Assembly (NCBI RefSeq): GCF_003335585.1 | Contig: NZ_QBFD01000012.1 | Location: 214,597-254,965 of the forward strand | Length of the DNA: 40,369 bases | Direction of reading: 5' to 3' | From: Sulfitobacter sp. DFL-14 | GTDB lineage: Bacteria > Pseudomonadota > Alphaproteobacteria > Rhodobacterales > Rhodobacteraceae | In this document: in pieces, positions 15,217 to 23,774 of the stretch | Layout of the letters: each line of letters begins with the position of its first letter | How positions within the stretch are numbered: position 1 is the stretch's first letter | Program-made: the position numbers and the translations under genes | The notes under the pieces: generated by a model | What the model was told of the DNA's origin: nothing | The model's database searches: none | The model's input: the letters and a program-made list of their open reading frames with translations, nothing else

Positions 15217-16509
15217 ATGACCCACGCCGCGCCCGAAAAAAGGGTATTCCTGTTCCTGCAGGGGCCGCATGGCCCCTTCTTCAACCGCCTGGGCAAGATG
15301 CTGCGGTTGACGGGGGCAGAGGTCTGGCGCGTGGGGTTCAACGCGGGCGACCGGGCCTTCTGGTTCCATCCGCGCAGCTACATCCCCTATCGCGGCACGG
15401 CGCAGGACTGGCCCGAGACCTTCAAATCGCTGATTGCGGAAAAGCGGATCACCGACATCGTGCTATACGGCGACACCCGCCCGATCCACGCCCAGGCCGT
15501 GGCCGAAGCCCGGGCGCGCGGCGTGACCATACATGTCTTTGAAGAAGGCTATATGCGGCCCTATTGGGTGACCTACGAACGCGGCGGCTCCAACGGCAAC
15601 TCGCGCCTGATGGAGATGACGATTCCGCAGATGCAGGCGGCGCTGGCCAATTCCGACATGGAAGCCCCCCTGCCCCCCGGTCATTGGGGCGACATGCGGC
15701 ACCATATTTTCTATGGCGCGCTCTACCATTGGTTCGTGATGTTCCGGAATGGCGACTACCGCAATTTCCGCCCCCATCGCAGCCTGCCGGTGACCAAGGA
15801 ATTCCAGCTTTACCTCAAGCGGCTGTTGCTGATGCCCGCGTTGGCGGCGGACCGCCTGATCGCGACCCTGCGCATCCGGCTGGGCGGCTTTCCCTACCAC
15901 CTGGCGCTGCTGCAGCTGGAGCATGACAGCTCGTTCCAGATGCATTCACCCTTCGACACCATGGGCGATTTTCTGGAGCTGGTGATCGACGGCTTTGCCA
16001 AGGGCGCGCCGAAACATCACCACCTGGTGGTCAAGGCCCACCCGCTGGAAGACGGCCGCGTGCCGGTGCGCCGCGACATCCGGCGGCTTGCGCGCAAACT
16101 GGGCGTCTCGGACCGGGTGCATTACGTGCGCGGCGGCAAACTGGCACAGCTGCTCAACGATGCGCGCAGTGCGGTGACCGTGAATTCCACCGCCGGACAG
16201 CAGGTGCTGTGGCGCGGAATTCCGCTCAAGGTCTTTGGCCGCGCGGTCTATGCCCAGCCAGAATTCGTCTCGGACCAGCCGCTGCCCGAGTTTTTTGCCC
16301 GTGCCAGCCGCCCCGATAACAAGGCCTACAAGGATTTCCGGCGCTATCTGCTTGAAACTTCGCAAATTCCCGGCGGTTTCTATGCCGCCCGCGGACGGCG
16401 GCAATTGCTGCGGCAGGTCGTCGATATGATGCTGGCCGAAGAAGATCCCTATGACGCGCTGGAACATGGAACCGCGGCCCCAAGGCAACAGTTGCGGGTC
16501 GTTACCTGA
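15217..16509 (+). CDS. kpsS: KpsS-like capsule polysaccharide beta-Kdo transferase
   Basis: 430 aa. The opening VFLFLQGPHGPFFNRLGKML and the segments FEEGYMRPYWVTYERGG, VVKAHPLEDGR and VTVNSTAGQQVLWRGIPLKVFG are those of the KpsS/LipB capsule family. KpsS adds the first Kdo to phosphatidylglycerol as the lipid start of group 2-type capsules, at the inner face of the cytoplasmic membrane. AGAGGA precedes ATG 15217. It is divergent from ribE (131 bp apart) and leads a three-gene plus-strand block with a Wza-like exporter and kpsC. The symbol is by family; the polymer made is unknown. Confidence 0.88.
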   Translation: MTHAAPEKRVFLFLQGPHGPFFNRLGKMLRLTGAEVWRVGFNAGDRAFWFHPRSYIPYRGTAQDWPETFKSLIAEKRITDIVLYGDTRPIHAQAVAEARARGVTIHVFEEGYMRPYWVTYERGGSNGNSRLMEMTIPQMQAALANSDMEAPLPPGHWGDMRHHIFYGALYHWFVMFRNGDYRNFRPHRSLPVTKEFQLYLKRLLLMPALAADRLIATLRIRLGGFPYHLALLQLEHDSSFQMHSPFDTMGDFLELVIDGFAKGAPKHHHLVVKAHPLEDGRVPVRRDIRRLARKLGVSDRVHYVRGGKLAQLLNDARSAVTVNSTAGQQVLWRGIPLKVFGRAVYAQPEFVSDQPLPEFFARASRPDNKAYKDFRRYLLETSQIPGGFYAARGRRQLLRQVVDMMLAEEDPYDALEHGTAAPRQQLRVVT

Positions 16510-16624
16510 CCTAAGCTGCTCACTTGTCTGGATTTTCAATTCTACCTGACGTAGCTTGCCCCCAAATACGTCGAAAAAATCGGCGAAACCCGAGGCAGAT
16601 TGAACAGGTCGAGGAGACCGGGCA

Positions 16625-17755
16625 GTGAAAACCAGAAAATTTCGGTGGGCGCGCCCCATCGCAGTGCTTGCGGCATTGGCCGTGATCTCATCCTGCGGCT
16701 TGCCACATGCGGGCCCCAACAAAAGACAGATTTTTTCCGGATCGGTGCAGAAGGAAGGCGATGCTTTCATCGTCGCGGTCAATGACCGTGTCACCCGCGC
16801 CACCGCCGTGGTCCCGGCACTTGGCTTCTCCGAAGAATTCAAGAACGCCTCGCAGCTGGGGTCCGACACCATCCGTCCCGGCGACGTGCTGGGCATCACC
16901 GTCTATGAAAACGTCGATGATCCGCTGCTGGGTGTCGAAGGCGCCCCCGCCACCCTGCTGGAAGAAGTGCAGGTCGATGGCGCGGGTTTCATCTTTATCC
17001 CCTATGCCGGCCGCATCAAGGCCGCGGGCAACAGCCCCGACGCGATCCGCCGCATCATCACCAACCGGCTGGGCGAACAGACCCCCGATCCGCAGGTCGA
17101 GGTCCGCCGCGCGGCGGGTGACGGCTCTACCGTGTCGCTGGTCGGCGGCATCGGCTCGCAGGGCGTTTACCCGATCGAGCGGCCCACCCGCACCCTGTCA
17201 ACCATGCTGGCCCGCGCAGGCGGCGTCGCGATTGAACCCGAAATCGCGCAGATCACCATCATTCGCGGTTCCAAACGCGGCAAGATCTGGTTCCAGGACC
17301 TCTATGAGCATCCCGAACTCGATATCGCGCTGCGCGCAGGCGACCGTATCCTGGTCGAGGCCGATACCCGCTCCTTTACCGCGCTTGGCGCGACCGGCGG
17401 GCAGGCCCGTGTGCCCTTTGAAACGCAGAACCTCTCGGCGCTCGAAGGCATCGCCCAGGTCGGCGGCCTGAACGCCGGCCTTGCCGACCCCACCGGCGTC
17501 TTTGTCTTCCGCAACGAACCGCAGGAAGTTGCAGAACAGGTGCTGGGCCGCAACGATCTGTCCGGCGTGCAGCGCATGGTCTATGTTCTGGACCTCACGC
17601 AGCCCAACGGCATGTTCATGGCCCGCGATTTCGTCATCCGCGACGGCGATACCATCTATGTGACCGAAGCCCCCTTCGCCCAGTGGAGCAAGGTTATCTC
17701 GGCCATCACCGGCACCGCCGGGTCGGCAGCGAGCCTGACCTCGCTCACGGAATGA
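16625..17755 (+). CDS. Outer-membrane polysaccharide export lipoprotein (Wza/KpsD-type OPX)
   Basis: 376 aa. The signal peptide ends in a lipobox (VISSC, Cys24), so the mature protein is a lipoprotein. The poly-export domain begins around IRPGDVLGITVYEN (residue ~83) and continues to the periplasmic ring domain GRIKAAGNSPDAIRRIITNRLGEQTPDPQVEV. Two SLBB-type repeats follow (VSLVGGIGSQGVYPI and FTALGATGGQARVPF). Such proteins form the outer-membrane channel for capsule or exopolysaccharide. The start is GTG at 16625, with GAGGAG 8 bases upstream. It is followed after 5 bp by kpsC. No inner-membrane ABC or Wzc partner is in the window. Confidence 0.93.
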   Translation: MKTRKFRWARPIAVLAALAVISSCGLPHAGPNKRQIFSGSVQKEGDAFIVAVNDRVTRATAVVPALGFSEEFKNASQLGSDTIRPGDVLGITVYENVDDPLLGVEGAPATLLEEVQVDGAGFIFIPYAGRIKAAGNSPDAIRRIITNRLGEQTPDPQVEVRRAAGDGSTVSLVGGIGSQGVYPIERPTRTLSTMLARAGGVAIEPEIAQITIIRGSKRGKIWFQDLYEHPELDIALRAGDRILVEADTRSFTALGATGGQARVPFETQNLSALEGIAQVGGLNAGLADPTGVFVFRNEPQEVAEQVLGRNDLSGVQRMVYVLDLTQPNGMFMARDFVIRDGDTIYVTEAPFAQWSKVISAITGTAGSAASLTSLTE

Positions 17756-17760
17756 TCTGA

Positions 17761-19803
17761 ATGGCTCTCGGGCCGGAAATCTACGACACCCCCGCCGCCG
17801 GCCCTGAAAAGGACCGGCGGCTTTTTGTCTATAACGGCGGTTTCCTGACCCAGCGCCGGGTGCGCCGCATCCTGCGCCTGTCGGGCTATTCGCTGCATCT
17901 TGGCCTGCCGCGCGATGGTGATCACGTCGCGGTCTGGGGCAATTCGCCCACCGCGCACCGGGGCCTTGCGGTCGCCTCGAAACGGGGTGTGCCACTGGTC
18001 CGCATCGAAGACGCGCTGCTGCGCTCGATCCATCCGGGCCGCACCGGCGGTGAGCCGCCGCTGGGTCTGCTGATCGACCACAAGGGGCTGCATTTCGACC
18101 CCGCCCAACCCTCTGAGCTGGAAGACATTCTGGCCGGCCATCCGCTGGACGACACCAATCTGCTGAACCGCGCGCGCGGCGCCATCGCCCGGATGCAAGA
18201 GGCGCATCTGACCAAATACACCGGCTTTGAACCGGAGGCCGGGGTCCCTGCCCCCGGTTATGTGCTGGTGATCGACCAGACCCGCGGCGATGCCTCGGTG
18301 ACCGCCTCAAACGCCGACCGGGCCCGGTTCCTTGAGATGCTGGTCTTTGCCCAGGAAGAACACCCCGGCTGCCCGGTGGTGATCAAATGCCATCCCGAGA
18401 CGACGCAAGGCCAGCGCGCCGGCTATTTCGGCCCCGAAGACACCAACGACCGGGTGCGCCTGCTGGAGGATGCGGTCAGCCCCTGGAAGCTCTTCGAAGG
18501 GGCGGTTGGCGTCTATACCGTGTCCTCGCAACTGGGGTTCGAGGCGATCTTTGCCGGGCATAAGCCGCGCGTCTTCGGCCAGCCGTTCTATGCGGGCTGG
18601 GGGCTGACCACGGATGAATTCCCGGTCCCGCGCCGCCAGCGCGTGCTGACCCGCGCGCAGCTTTTCGCGGCGGCGATGATCCTCTATCCAAAGTGGTATG
18701 ACCCCTACCGGGACCGCCTTTGCCCGCTTGAAGACGCGATGGAGGCGCTGGCGGCCCAAACCCGCGCCTGGCGCGAAGATCACCTGGGCTGGACCGGATC
18801 GAAGATCAGCCTGTGGAAACGCAAACCCCTGCAAGGCTTCTTTGGCCGGACCAGGCCGATGATCTTTGAAGATGACCCGGCCCGTGCCCGCGCCGCCGCC
18901 CCGCGCCGCTGGCTGGTCTGGGCGGGCAAGGCCGATGTCGGCCATGGCGACGCCTGCCGGATCGAGGACGGGTTCCTGCGCTCGCGCGGGCTGGGGGCGG
19001 AACTGGTGCCGCCCCTGTCGCTGGTCTGTGACGATCTGGGCATCTATTACGATCCGTCCCGGCCCAGCCGACTGGAAAAATGGATCGAACGCCGCGCCGA
19101 TCTGCGCCCCGATCAACGCAGGCGCGCCCAAGACCTGATCGCGGCAATCCGGCAGGCGGGGCTGAGCAAATACAACCTTGCAGGCACCGCCGATCTTGGC
19201 GCCCTGCCCAGGGGGCGGCGCATCCTTGTGCCCGGACAGGTGGAGGATGACGCCTCCATCAGGACCGGTGCCGATGCGGTGCGGACAAATGCGGATCTGG
19301 TGCGTGCCGCCCGCGCCGCCCATCCGGAGGCGGTGATCCTCTACAAACCGCACCCGGACGTGGAGGCCGGGTTGCGGACCGGCGGCGACACCGCGGCAGC
19401 CCTGGCCGATCACGTCCTGACCCGCGCCGATCCGATCGCGTTGCTGGGACAGGTCGATGAGGTCTGGACCATGACATCGCTTCTGGGCTTTGAGGCCCTG
19501 CTGCGCGACGTGCCGGTCACCACGCTGGGCGTGCCCTTCTATGCGGGCTGGGGGCTGACCCGTGATCTCGGCGATGTGCCGCCGCGCAGGCGGGCGGAAC
19601 CGGGGCTGGAGGGGCTGGTCCATGCCACGCTGATCGACTATCCGCGCTATCTGGACCCGGTAACCGGCCTGCCCTGCCCGGTTGAGGTGGTGGTGGCGCG
19701 GCTGGCCTCGGGCAATGTTCCGACGCCGGGGGTTGGCAACCGGGCGCTGTCCAAGCTTCAGGGGCTGCTGGCGAGCCAGAGCCATCTGTGGCGCGGGCGG
19801 TGA
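17761..19803 (+). CDS. kpsC: KpsC-like dual-domain capsule beta-Kdo transferase
   Basis: 680 aa made of two related halves. Motifs occur twice in the same order: RIEDALLRS (81) and RIEDGFLRS (400); HFDPAQPSELE and YYDPSRPSRLE; KYT and KYN; IKCHPE (208) and YKPHPD; FYAGWGL at 276 and again at 593. In E. coli KpsC the two halves carry separate beta-Kdo transferase activities that extend the Kdo linker started by KpsS. No transmembrane segment; acts at the cytoplasmic membrane. It begins 5 bp after the Wza-like gene and is the last gene of the block. The next element is a palindromic repeat. Confidence 0.93.
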   Translation: MALGPEIYDTPAAGPEKDRRLFVYNGGFLTQRRVRRILRLSGYSLHLGLPRDGDHVAVWGNSPTAHRGLAVASKRGVPLVRIEDALLRSIHPGRTGGEPPLGLLIDHKGLHFDPAQPSELEDILAGHPLDDTNLLNRARGAIARMQEAHLTKYTGFEPEAGVPAPGYVLVIDQTRGDASVTASNADRARFLEMLVFAQEEHPGCPVVIKCHPETTQGQRAGYFGPEDTNDRVRLLEDAVSPWKLFEGAVGVYTVSSQLGFEAIFAGHKPRVFGQPFYAGWGLTTDEFPVPRRQRVLTRAQLFAAAMILYPKWYDPYRDRLCPLEDAMEALAAQTRAWREDHLGWTGSKISLWKRKPLQGFFGRTRPMIFEDDPARARAAAPRRWLVWAGKADVGHGDACRIEDGFLRSRGLGAELVPPLSLVCDDLGIYYDPSRPSRLEKWIERRADLRPDQRRRAQDLIAAIRQAGLSKYNLAGTADLGALPRGRRILVPGQVEDDASIRTGADAVRTNADLVRAARAAHPEAVILYKPHPDVEAGLRTGGDTAAALADHVLTRADPIALLGQVDEVWTMTSLLGFEALLRDVPVTTLGVPFYAGWGLTRDLGDVPPRRRAEPGLEGLVHATLIDYPRYLDPVTGLPCPVEVVVARLASGNVPTPGVGNRALSKLQGLLASQSHLWRGR

Positions 19804-19820
19804 CTGCGGGATTGGATATT

Positions 19821-19924
19821 TACAGCGTTTCGGGATTAACTTGAAACATCCAACATCACTTTTCGCGTTCGACCGCAGGGAGAGGCAGCGAACAAGTGAT
19901 TCAGGTATATCCCGAAGCGCTATA
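19821..19924. repeat. Palindromic repeat element, copy 3
   Basis: Left arm 19821-19845 (TACAGCGTTTCGGGATTAAC and onward) is inverted at 19900-19924, with similarity continuing inward (ATCACTTTTCGC against ATCACTTGTTCGC). The reverse complement of 12-42 matches the left arm and its continuation at 24 of 31 positions. It lies between the convergent kpsC and ribD genes and may also act as a structural 3' end. Total ~104 bp, almost the same as copy 2. Confidence 0.6.
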
Positions 19925-19953
19925 GAGCCAAAAAGAAAGAGGGTGAGGCCCCC

Positions 19954-21057
19954 TCAGGCGCGGTGCCAGATGTGCAGGGCGTCTGCCCCGATGCGGCGGG
20001 TTTCGCCCAGGGTGTAGCGCGGTGCGGCGGCAAGGCGGGACAGGCCCATGGCGCCGATGCCCGGCAGCCCCTCTGCCCCGATGATCAGCCCGGCACTGAA
20101 GCCGATGAGCTGGTCCACCAGATCCGCCTCGATCAGCGATGCCGCAAGCGCGCTACCGCCTTCGCAGAATATCCGCGTCAGGCCGTGCGCGCCCAGTTGT
20201 TGCAGCACATCGACCGGGTCGAGCTGCCCGCCCCGCGCGGCGCAGGGCAGCAGGGTGGCCCCAAGATCGCGCCATGTGCGCGCAAGGGTCGGGTCGGCGT
20301 CCCTGCCATGGCACAGGATCAGCGGCACCTCGGCGGCGCTGCGGGCCAGTTTGCCCATCAGCGGCAGGTCAAGGCGGCGTGACACAACCACCCGGGCGGG
20401 CTGCCATGTGACCCCCAGATCGCGTACCGTGAGACTGGGATCGTCCTTGCGGGCGGTGCCGCCGCCCACCATCACCGCATCGTGGCGCGCACGCATGGCG
20501 TGGACGGCACGGCGCGCCTCGGGCCCGGTGATCCACTGGCTTTCCCCGGTGCCTGTGGCAATGCGGCCATCAAATGTCTGGGCCAGTTTCAATGTCACTA
20601 CGGGCTGGCCCTGGCTCACACGTCTGAAAAACCCTTCATGATCCCGCCTGGCCTCGGCCTCGCAGACACCCTGCACCACCTCGATGCCCGCCGCGCGCAG
20701 CATGGTCACACCGCGCCCGTCGACACGGGCATCCTGATCCTGAACCGCGATGACAACGCGGGCCACGCCCGCGTCGATCAACGCCCTGGCACAGGGCGGG
20801 GTCTGTCCGTGATGCGCGCAGGGTTCCAGCGTCACATAGACATCCGCCCCCCTGGCGGCGGCACCGGCCTGCGCCAGCGCCTCGGTCTCTGCATGGGGTC
20901 TGCCGCCGGGCTGGGTCCAGCCGCGCCCGACAATCCGGCCTGCCGCCACGATCACGCAGCCCACCGCCGGGTTCGGCCAGACACGCCCCTGGCCGCGACG
21001 CCCCAGCGTCAGCGCATGCGCCATGAAGCGCGCGTCGATGCCCGCCTGCCCGGTCAC
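19954..21057 (-). CDS. ribD: Bifunctional riboflavin deaminase/reductase RibD
   Basis: 367 aa. The N-terminal cytidine-deaminase-like zinc domain carries HAETEAL (H55, E57) and [14 protein letters not shown] (C80, C89). The C-terminal reductase domain (about residues 150-360) carries [23 protein letters not shown] and [16 protein letters not shown]. It performs two successive steps, deamination then reduction of the ribosylamino group. The start is GTG, overlapping the nrdR stop by 4 bases (GTGA). nrdR-ribD is the usual alphaproteobacterial pair; here the following genes (ribE onward) are separated by 4.9 kb of other material. Confidence 0.95.
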   Translation of the reverse strand: MTGQAGIDARFMAHALTLGRRGQGRVWPNPAVGCVIVAAGRIVGRGWTQPGGRPHAETEALAQAGAAARGADVYVTLEPCAHHGQTPPCARALIDAGVARVVIAVQDQDARVDGRGVTMLRAAGIEVVQGVCEAEARRDHEGFFRRVSQGQPVVTLKLAQTFDGRIATGTGESQWITGPEARRAVHAMRARHDAVMVGGGTARKDDPSLTVRDLGVTWQPARVVVSRRLDLPLMGKLARSAAEVPLILCHGRDADPTLARTWRDLGATLLPCAARGGQLDPVDVLQQLGAHGLTRIFCEGGSALAASLIEADLVDQLIGFSAGLIIGAEGLPGIGAMGLSRLAAAPRYTLGETRRIGADALHIWHRA

Positions 21058-21521
21058 TCTTCCTTGGGCAGGTCGGGCCGCAGCTCGGCGACGAATTTGT
21101 CGAAATCGTCTGCAGCCTGGAAGTTCTTGTAAACACTTGCAAAGCGCACATAGGCCACGGTGTCGATCCGGTTCAGGGCTTCCATCACGATCTCGCCGAT
21201 CTGCTTGGAACCGATGTCGGTTTCGCCCATGCTTTCCAGCCGACGCACGATGCCGCTGATCATCTGGTCGATCCGCTCGGGCTCTATCGGGCGTTTCTGC
21301 ATCGAGATCCGGATCGAGCGTTCCAGCTTGTCGCGGTCGAAATCCTCGCGTTTGCCATTGGTCTTGATCACAACGAGATCGCGCAGCTGCACACGCTCAT
21401 AGGTGGTGAACCGCCCGCCACAGGCCGGGCAAAAACGCCTGCGCCGGATGGAAACGTGATCCTCCGCCGGGCGACTGTCCTTAACTTGGGTATCGATATT
21501 TCCGCAGAATGGGCACCGCAT
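21054..21521 (-). CDS. nrdR: Transcriptional repressor NrdR
   Basis: 155 aa, standard length. The N-terminal zinc ribbon is MRCPFC with Cys3 and Cys6, then Cys31 and Cys34 in [13 protein letters not shown]. It is followed by the ATP-cone domain (about residues 49-140, [18 protein letters not shown], then [13 protein letters not shown]). It senses ATP/dATP and represses ribonucleotide reductase genes through NrdR boxes. No ribonucleotide reductase gene is in the window. It overlaps ribD by 4 bases and is the first gene of this minus-strand unit. Confidence 0.97.
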   Translation of the reverse strand: MRCPFCGNIDTQVKDSRPAEDHVSIRRRRFCPACGGRFTTYERVQLRDLVVIKTNGKREDFDRDKLERSIRISMQKRPIEPERIDQMISGIVRRLESMGETDIGSKQIGEIVMEALNRIDTVAYVRFASVYKNFQAADDFDKFVAELRPDLPKEE

Positions 21522-21646
21522 CGGCCATCCCCCTTTTCTAACCTGCCTCGCTTGTGGGGCTATACGCCCTCTTGCCGAAACTTATAGGGTCTACGCGAGG
21601 TTTTGGGTAGGGGCGAAATGCGCCGCAACATGTTGTGTGTCCAGAT

Positions 21647-21713
21647 GTGACCTGAAGCCAACGGTCGCCGATGCCGCGCCATGCAGGAAACAGGCGCCGC
21701 ATCTGCAGGTCAC
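21647..21713. other. Two-tier stem-loop in the nrdR-yjbQ intergenic region
   Basis: The outer stem pairs GTGACCTG (21647-21654) with CAGGTCAC (21706-21713). The inner stem pairs ATGCCGCGCC (21671-21680) with GGCGCCGCAT (21693-21702) with one mismatch and a 12-base loop. It lies 46 bp past the YjbQ stop and ~125 bp upstream of nrdR. It could be a 3'-end structure of the YjbQ transcript or a leader element of nrdR-ribD. It does not match the FMN, TPP or cobalamin riboswitch consensus as I know them. Confidence 0.4.
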
Positions 21714-21758
21714 CGGGGCGAAAGTTGCCGCAGGTGGTGCCACCGGTTCCGGAGAGGT

Positions 21759-22181
21759 TCAGCCCCTGTCGGCGCTGAAATGGGCCGCGACCCTGCGCCG
21801 GTGCGGCGCATCGCGATGTTCAAACAGATAGATCCCCTGCCACGTCCCCAGTTGCAGCCGCCCGCCTGCCACGGGAATGGACAGGTTCACCGGCAGCATC
21901 GCCGCCTTGATATGCGCGGGCATGTCATCGGGCCCCTCCATCCGGTGCCGCAGATAGCTCATGGCGGGAGCATCCGCAGGCGGCACCAGCCGCTGGTAGA
22001 AGGCCAGCAGATCGGTCTGCACATCCGGGTCGGCGTTTTCCTGTATCAGAAGAGAGGCCGAGGTGTGGCAGATCAAAAGCGTCAGCAACCCGTCACCCTG
22101 ACCGGCAACCCAATGCGCGACCTTGTCGGTAAGGGGGTATAGCCTCTGGCCCGCAGTGGATAAGGTAAAACTGGTCTGCAT
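21759..22181 (-). CDS. YjbQ/UPF0047-family protein
   Basis: 140 aa, the usual family length. The conserved blocks are HTSASLLIQENADPDVQTDL (metal-binding His near residue 39, with Asp/Asn downstream), LRHRMEGPDDMPAHIKAAM, and LGTWQGIYLFEHRDAPHRRR. These are the UPF0047 signatures. E. coli YjbQ shows weak thiamine-phosphate synthase activity in vitro; the true role is unsettled. The start at 22181 gives a family-length protein, though the frame is open further upstream. It is on the same strand as the exported protein that ends 62 bp upstream. Confidence 0.9.
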   Translation of the reverse strand: MQTSFTLSTAGQRLYPLTDKVAHWVAGQGDGLLTLLICHTSASLLIQENADPDVQTDLLAFYQRLVPPADAPAMSYLRHRMEGPDDMPAHIKAAMLPVNLSIPVAGGRLQLGTWQGIYLFEHRDAPHRRRVAAHFSADRG

Positions 22182-22243
22182 GGTTCCGATCAGCCCCGCT
22201 GGCCCCCTGATTGAACGCAATCCTTCATCCGCCGACAATCGCC

Positions 22244-22690
22244 TCAGTTCAGACCGCGCCGGAAGCGGATGGTCTCGAACTCCAGCAAGAAGTCCCTGCA
22301 GAACTGGTTGGCGTGATAGACCGGCAGGCCCAGGCCGGGCGTGTCCACACGCACGGCGACAGAGCGGGACGGTTCGGTCGGCAAACTGGATGCATCGGTG
22401 GTGAAAACCACACCCACCCGCCCGCCGTGGCTTTGCGACCTGCCGCGGGGTGATTTGACGTAAAGCCGCTGGGTCGCCGCCACGCCAAGCTGGTGGATCG
22501 CGTAATCCGCCGCTGCGCACCACATGCCCCGCGCGCCTTCGCCAAGCGCTTCAATGACCTCGAATGACGTCGGTGAGATGCCCTGGACCTTCAGGTGATT
22601 GACCGCTTCATAGGACGGGGCAGCCGATGCCGCCGACAGACCACCCGTCAAAATCGCCACTGACACTGCGGCAAAGCTCAATCTTCGCAT
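22244..22690 (-). CDS. Small exported protein of unknown function
   Basis: 148 aa. A clear Sec signal peptide (residues 1-24, RRLSFAAVSVAILTGG..., cleavage after ASAA) precedes a soluble domain. The first part contains YEAVNHLKVQGISPTSFEVIEALGEGARGMWCAAADYA; later RLYVKSPRG and VVFTTDAS are followed by VYHANQFCRDF near the C-terminus. Two Cys may pair in the periplasm. AAGGA lies 6 bases before ATG 22690. I know similar exported proteins in Rhodobacteraceae but no function. A perfect palindrome CACAGCTGTG sits 60 bases upstream. Confidence 0.82.
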   Translation of the reverse strand: MRRLSFAAVSVAILTGGLSAASAAPSYEAVNHLKVQGISPTSFEVIEALGEGARGMWCAAADYAIHQLGVAATQRLYVKSPRGRSQSHGGRVGVVFTTDASSLPTEPSRSVAVRVDTPGLGLPVYHANQFCRDFLLEFETIRFRRGLN

Positions 22691-22750
22691 GTCGTATCCT
22701 TTGCTTAGCTGACCCCAACAGAAATAGGCTGAACCGGGGGCAAGTCTAAT

Positions 22751-22760
22751 CACAGCTGTG
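22751..22760. promoter_or_regulatory. Palindrome CACAGCTGTG, possible operator
   Basis: A perfect 10-base palindrome 60 bp upstream of the start of the small exported protein. It is a plausible dimeric regulator site, but no regulator can be named and short palindromes arise by chance. Confidence 0.25.
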
Positions 22761-22793
22761 TCACCTTTTGCGCCCCCCGGTCGCCGACCACAA

Positions 22794-22805
22794 CCCGGAT
22801 CCGGG
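22794..22805 (-). terminator. Palindromic hairpin after the DUF393 gene
   Basis: CCCGGATCCGGG, a perfect 12-base palindrome 23 bases past the stop of the DUF393 gene. The T-run is poor, so termination is only possible. Confidence 0.25.
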
Positions 22806-22828
22806 AATGCCCCGGACAAAAGCGGACC

Positions 22829-23284
22829 TCAAAAGCCACCCGGCGCGAAACGGGCGCGCAGCGGGGCATCCGGGATCATGCATTGATCGTAGCGGCCGAA
22901 GATGCGGAACCGGTTGCGCGCGATCAGCCGGTAAAGCGGCATCTTGATGGCGCGCGGAAGGAATTTCACGCCGCCAAGCAGCCGCCAGGGCCAGCCCGAT
23001 GCCCCCATCGCTGCCGCGAAAGCATCAAGATGACCATGGATCCGCCCTTCCGTCACCACGAGGTTTGTCTCGAAATCATCTGTCGGCAGCCCCAATGCCT
23101 GATAGAGCGATTGCCCCAACGGCGATTGCGCCGTGGCAAAGGCAAAGCGCCGGGAACGATCGCGGCGCAGCATGAAACGAAAGAAGCCGGAGCACAGAAC
23201 ACATTCGCCATCAAAGACGATCAGGTCGCGCTGCTCCACCTTCGCCCGCAGTGCCGCATCAAGCTGCGATACCCGTCCAATCAT
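22829..23284 (-). CDS. Thiol-disulfide oxidoreductase-like DCC family protein (DUF393)
   Basis: 151 aa. The family motif is FDGECVLC (Asp25, Cys28, Cys31), giving the DxxCxxC pattern after a thioredoxin-like first strand (DLIVFDGE). The rest ([22 protein letters not shown], then [33 protein letters not shown]) matches the DCC/YuxK family. Its natural partner is unknown. The ATG at 23284 overlaps the stop of the HxlR regulator by 4 bases (ATGA), so the two are co-translated. That suggests a role linked to the same redox-sensing unit; this is inference. Confidence 0.9.
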   Translation of the reverse strand: MIGRVSQLDAALRAKVEQRDLIVFDGECVLCSGFFRFMLRRDRSRRFAFATAQSPLGQSLYQALGLPTDDFETNLVVTEGRIHGHLDAFAAAMGASGWPWRLLGGVKFLPRAIKMPLYRLIARNRFRIFGRYDQCMIPDAPLRARFAPGGF

Positions 23285-23697
23285 GCCTGCGCCGCGTCGT
23301 AACGGGCGCGGGCCGCGTTTAGGGCGGTTTCATTGGCCTCGGCCCAGCCGATCAGTGACCGGATCGGTCCCATCAGCGAATGGCCCATCGGGGTCAGAGC
23401 GTATTGAACGGCCGGTGGCTTGGTCGGGAACACGGTCCGGTCGATGAACCCGCCGCGCTCAAGGTCACGCAGGCTTTGGGTCAGCATCCGCCGCGAAATA
23501 TCCGGCAGCATCCGCAGCAGGGTGTTGAAGCGTCGCGGCTCCTGTTCCAGTGCCAGAAGCACGAGGGTCGTCCATTTCGCTGCAATATGGTCAAGCAGGT
23601 CGCGCACCGGGCAGGCCCCGTCAGGAGAAGGGTGCAGCGCGCTCAGCGACGCAGGGTCTTGCCGGGTCTCGGTTCCTTCGGTGTTACCTTGTGACAT
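23281..23697 (-). CDS. HxlR-family transcriptional regulator
   Basis: 138 aa winged helix. [22 protein letters not shown] is the HxlR N-terminal block; its first Cys is often redox-active in HxlR/QorR/YodB regulators. [33 protein letters not shown] is the recognition helix and wing, and [19 protein letters not shown] the C-terminal dimer part. The start at 23697 has GGAGG 6 bases upstream; the ATG at 23718 does not. It is divergent from an NmrA/QorB-like reductase, the same plan as the qorR-qorB pair, so it probably represses that gene. Confidence 0.93.
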   Translation of the reverse strand: MSQGNTEGTETRQDPASLSALHPSPDGACPVRDLLDHIAAKWTTLVLLALEQEPRRFNTLLRMLPDISRRMLTQSLRDLERGGFIDRTVFPTKPPAVQYALTPMGHSLMGPIRSLIGWAEANETALNAARARYDAAQA

Positions 23698-23727
23698 GAA
23701 GATGCCTCCTTTCGGCATGGCTTGGCG

Positions 23728-23742
23728 GTCTCTAAATGAGAC
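23728..23742. promoter_or_regulatory. Inverted repeat, likely operator of the HxlR regulator
   Basis: GTCTC, five bases (TAAAT), GAGAC: a perfect inverted repeat in the 77-bp gap between the divergent regulator and reductase genes, ~31 bases from either start. Size and place suit a dimeric winged-helix repressor controlling both genes. Confidence 0.5.
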
Positions 23743-23774
23743 TTACACTCGATTCGGAACAAAAGGAAAATCAA

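Noticed and set aside
21530..21760. FMN, TPP or cobalamin riboswitch upstream of nrdR-ribD
   Set aside because: Some short stretches look similar by chance, but none of the conserved blocks of these riboswitches appear in order.
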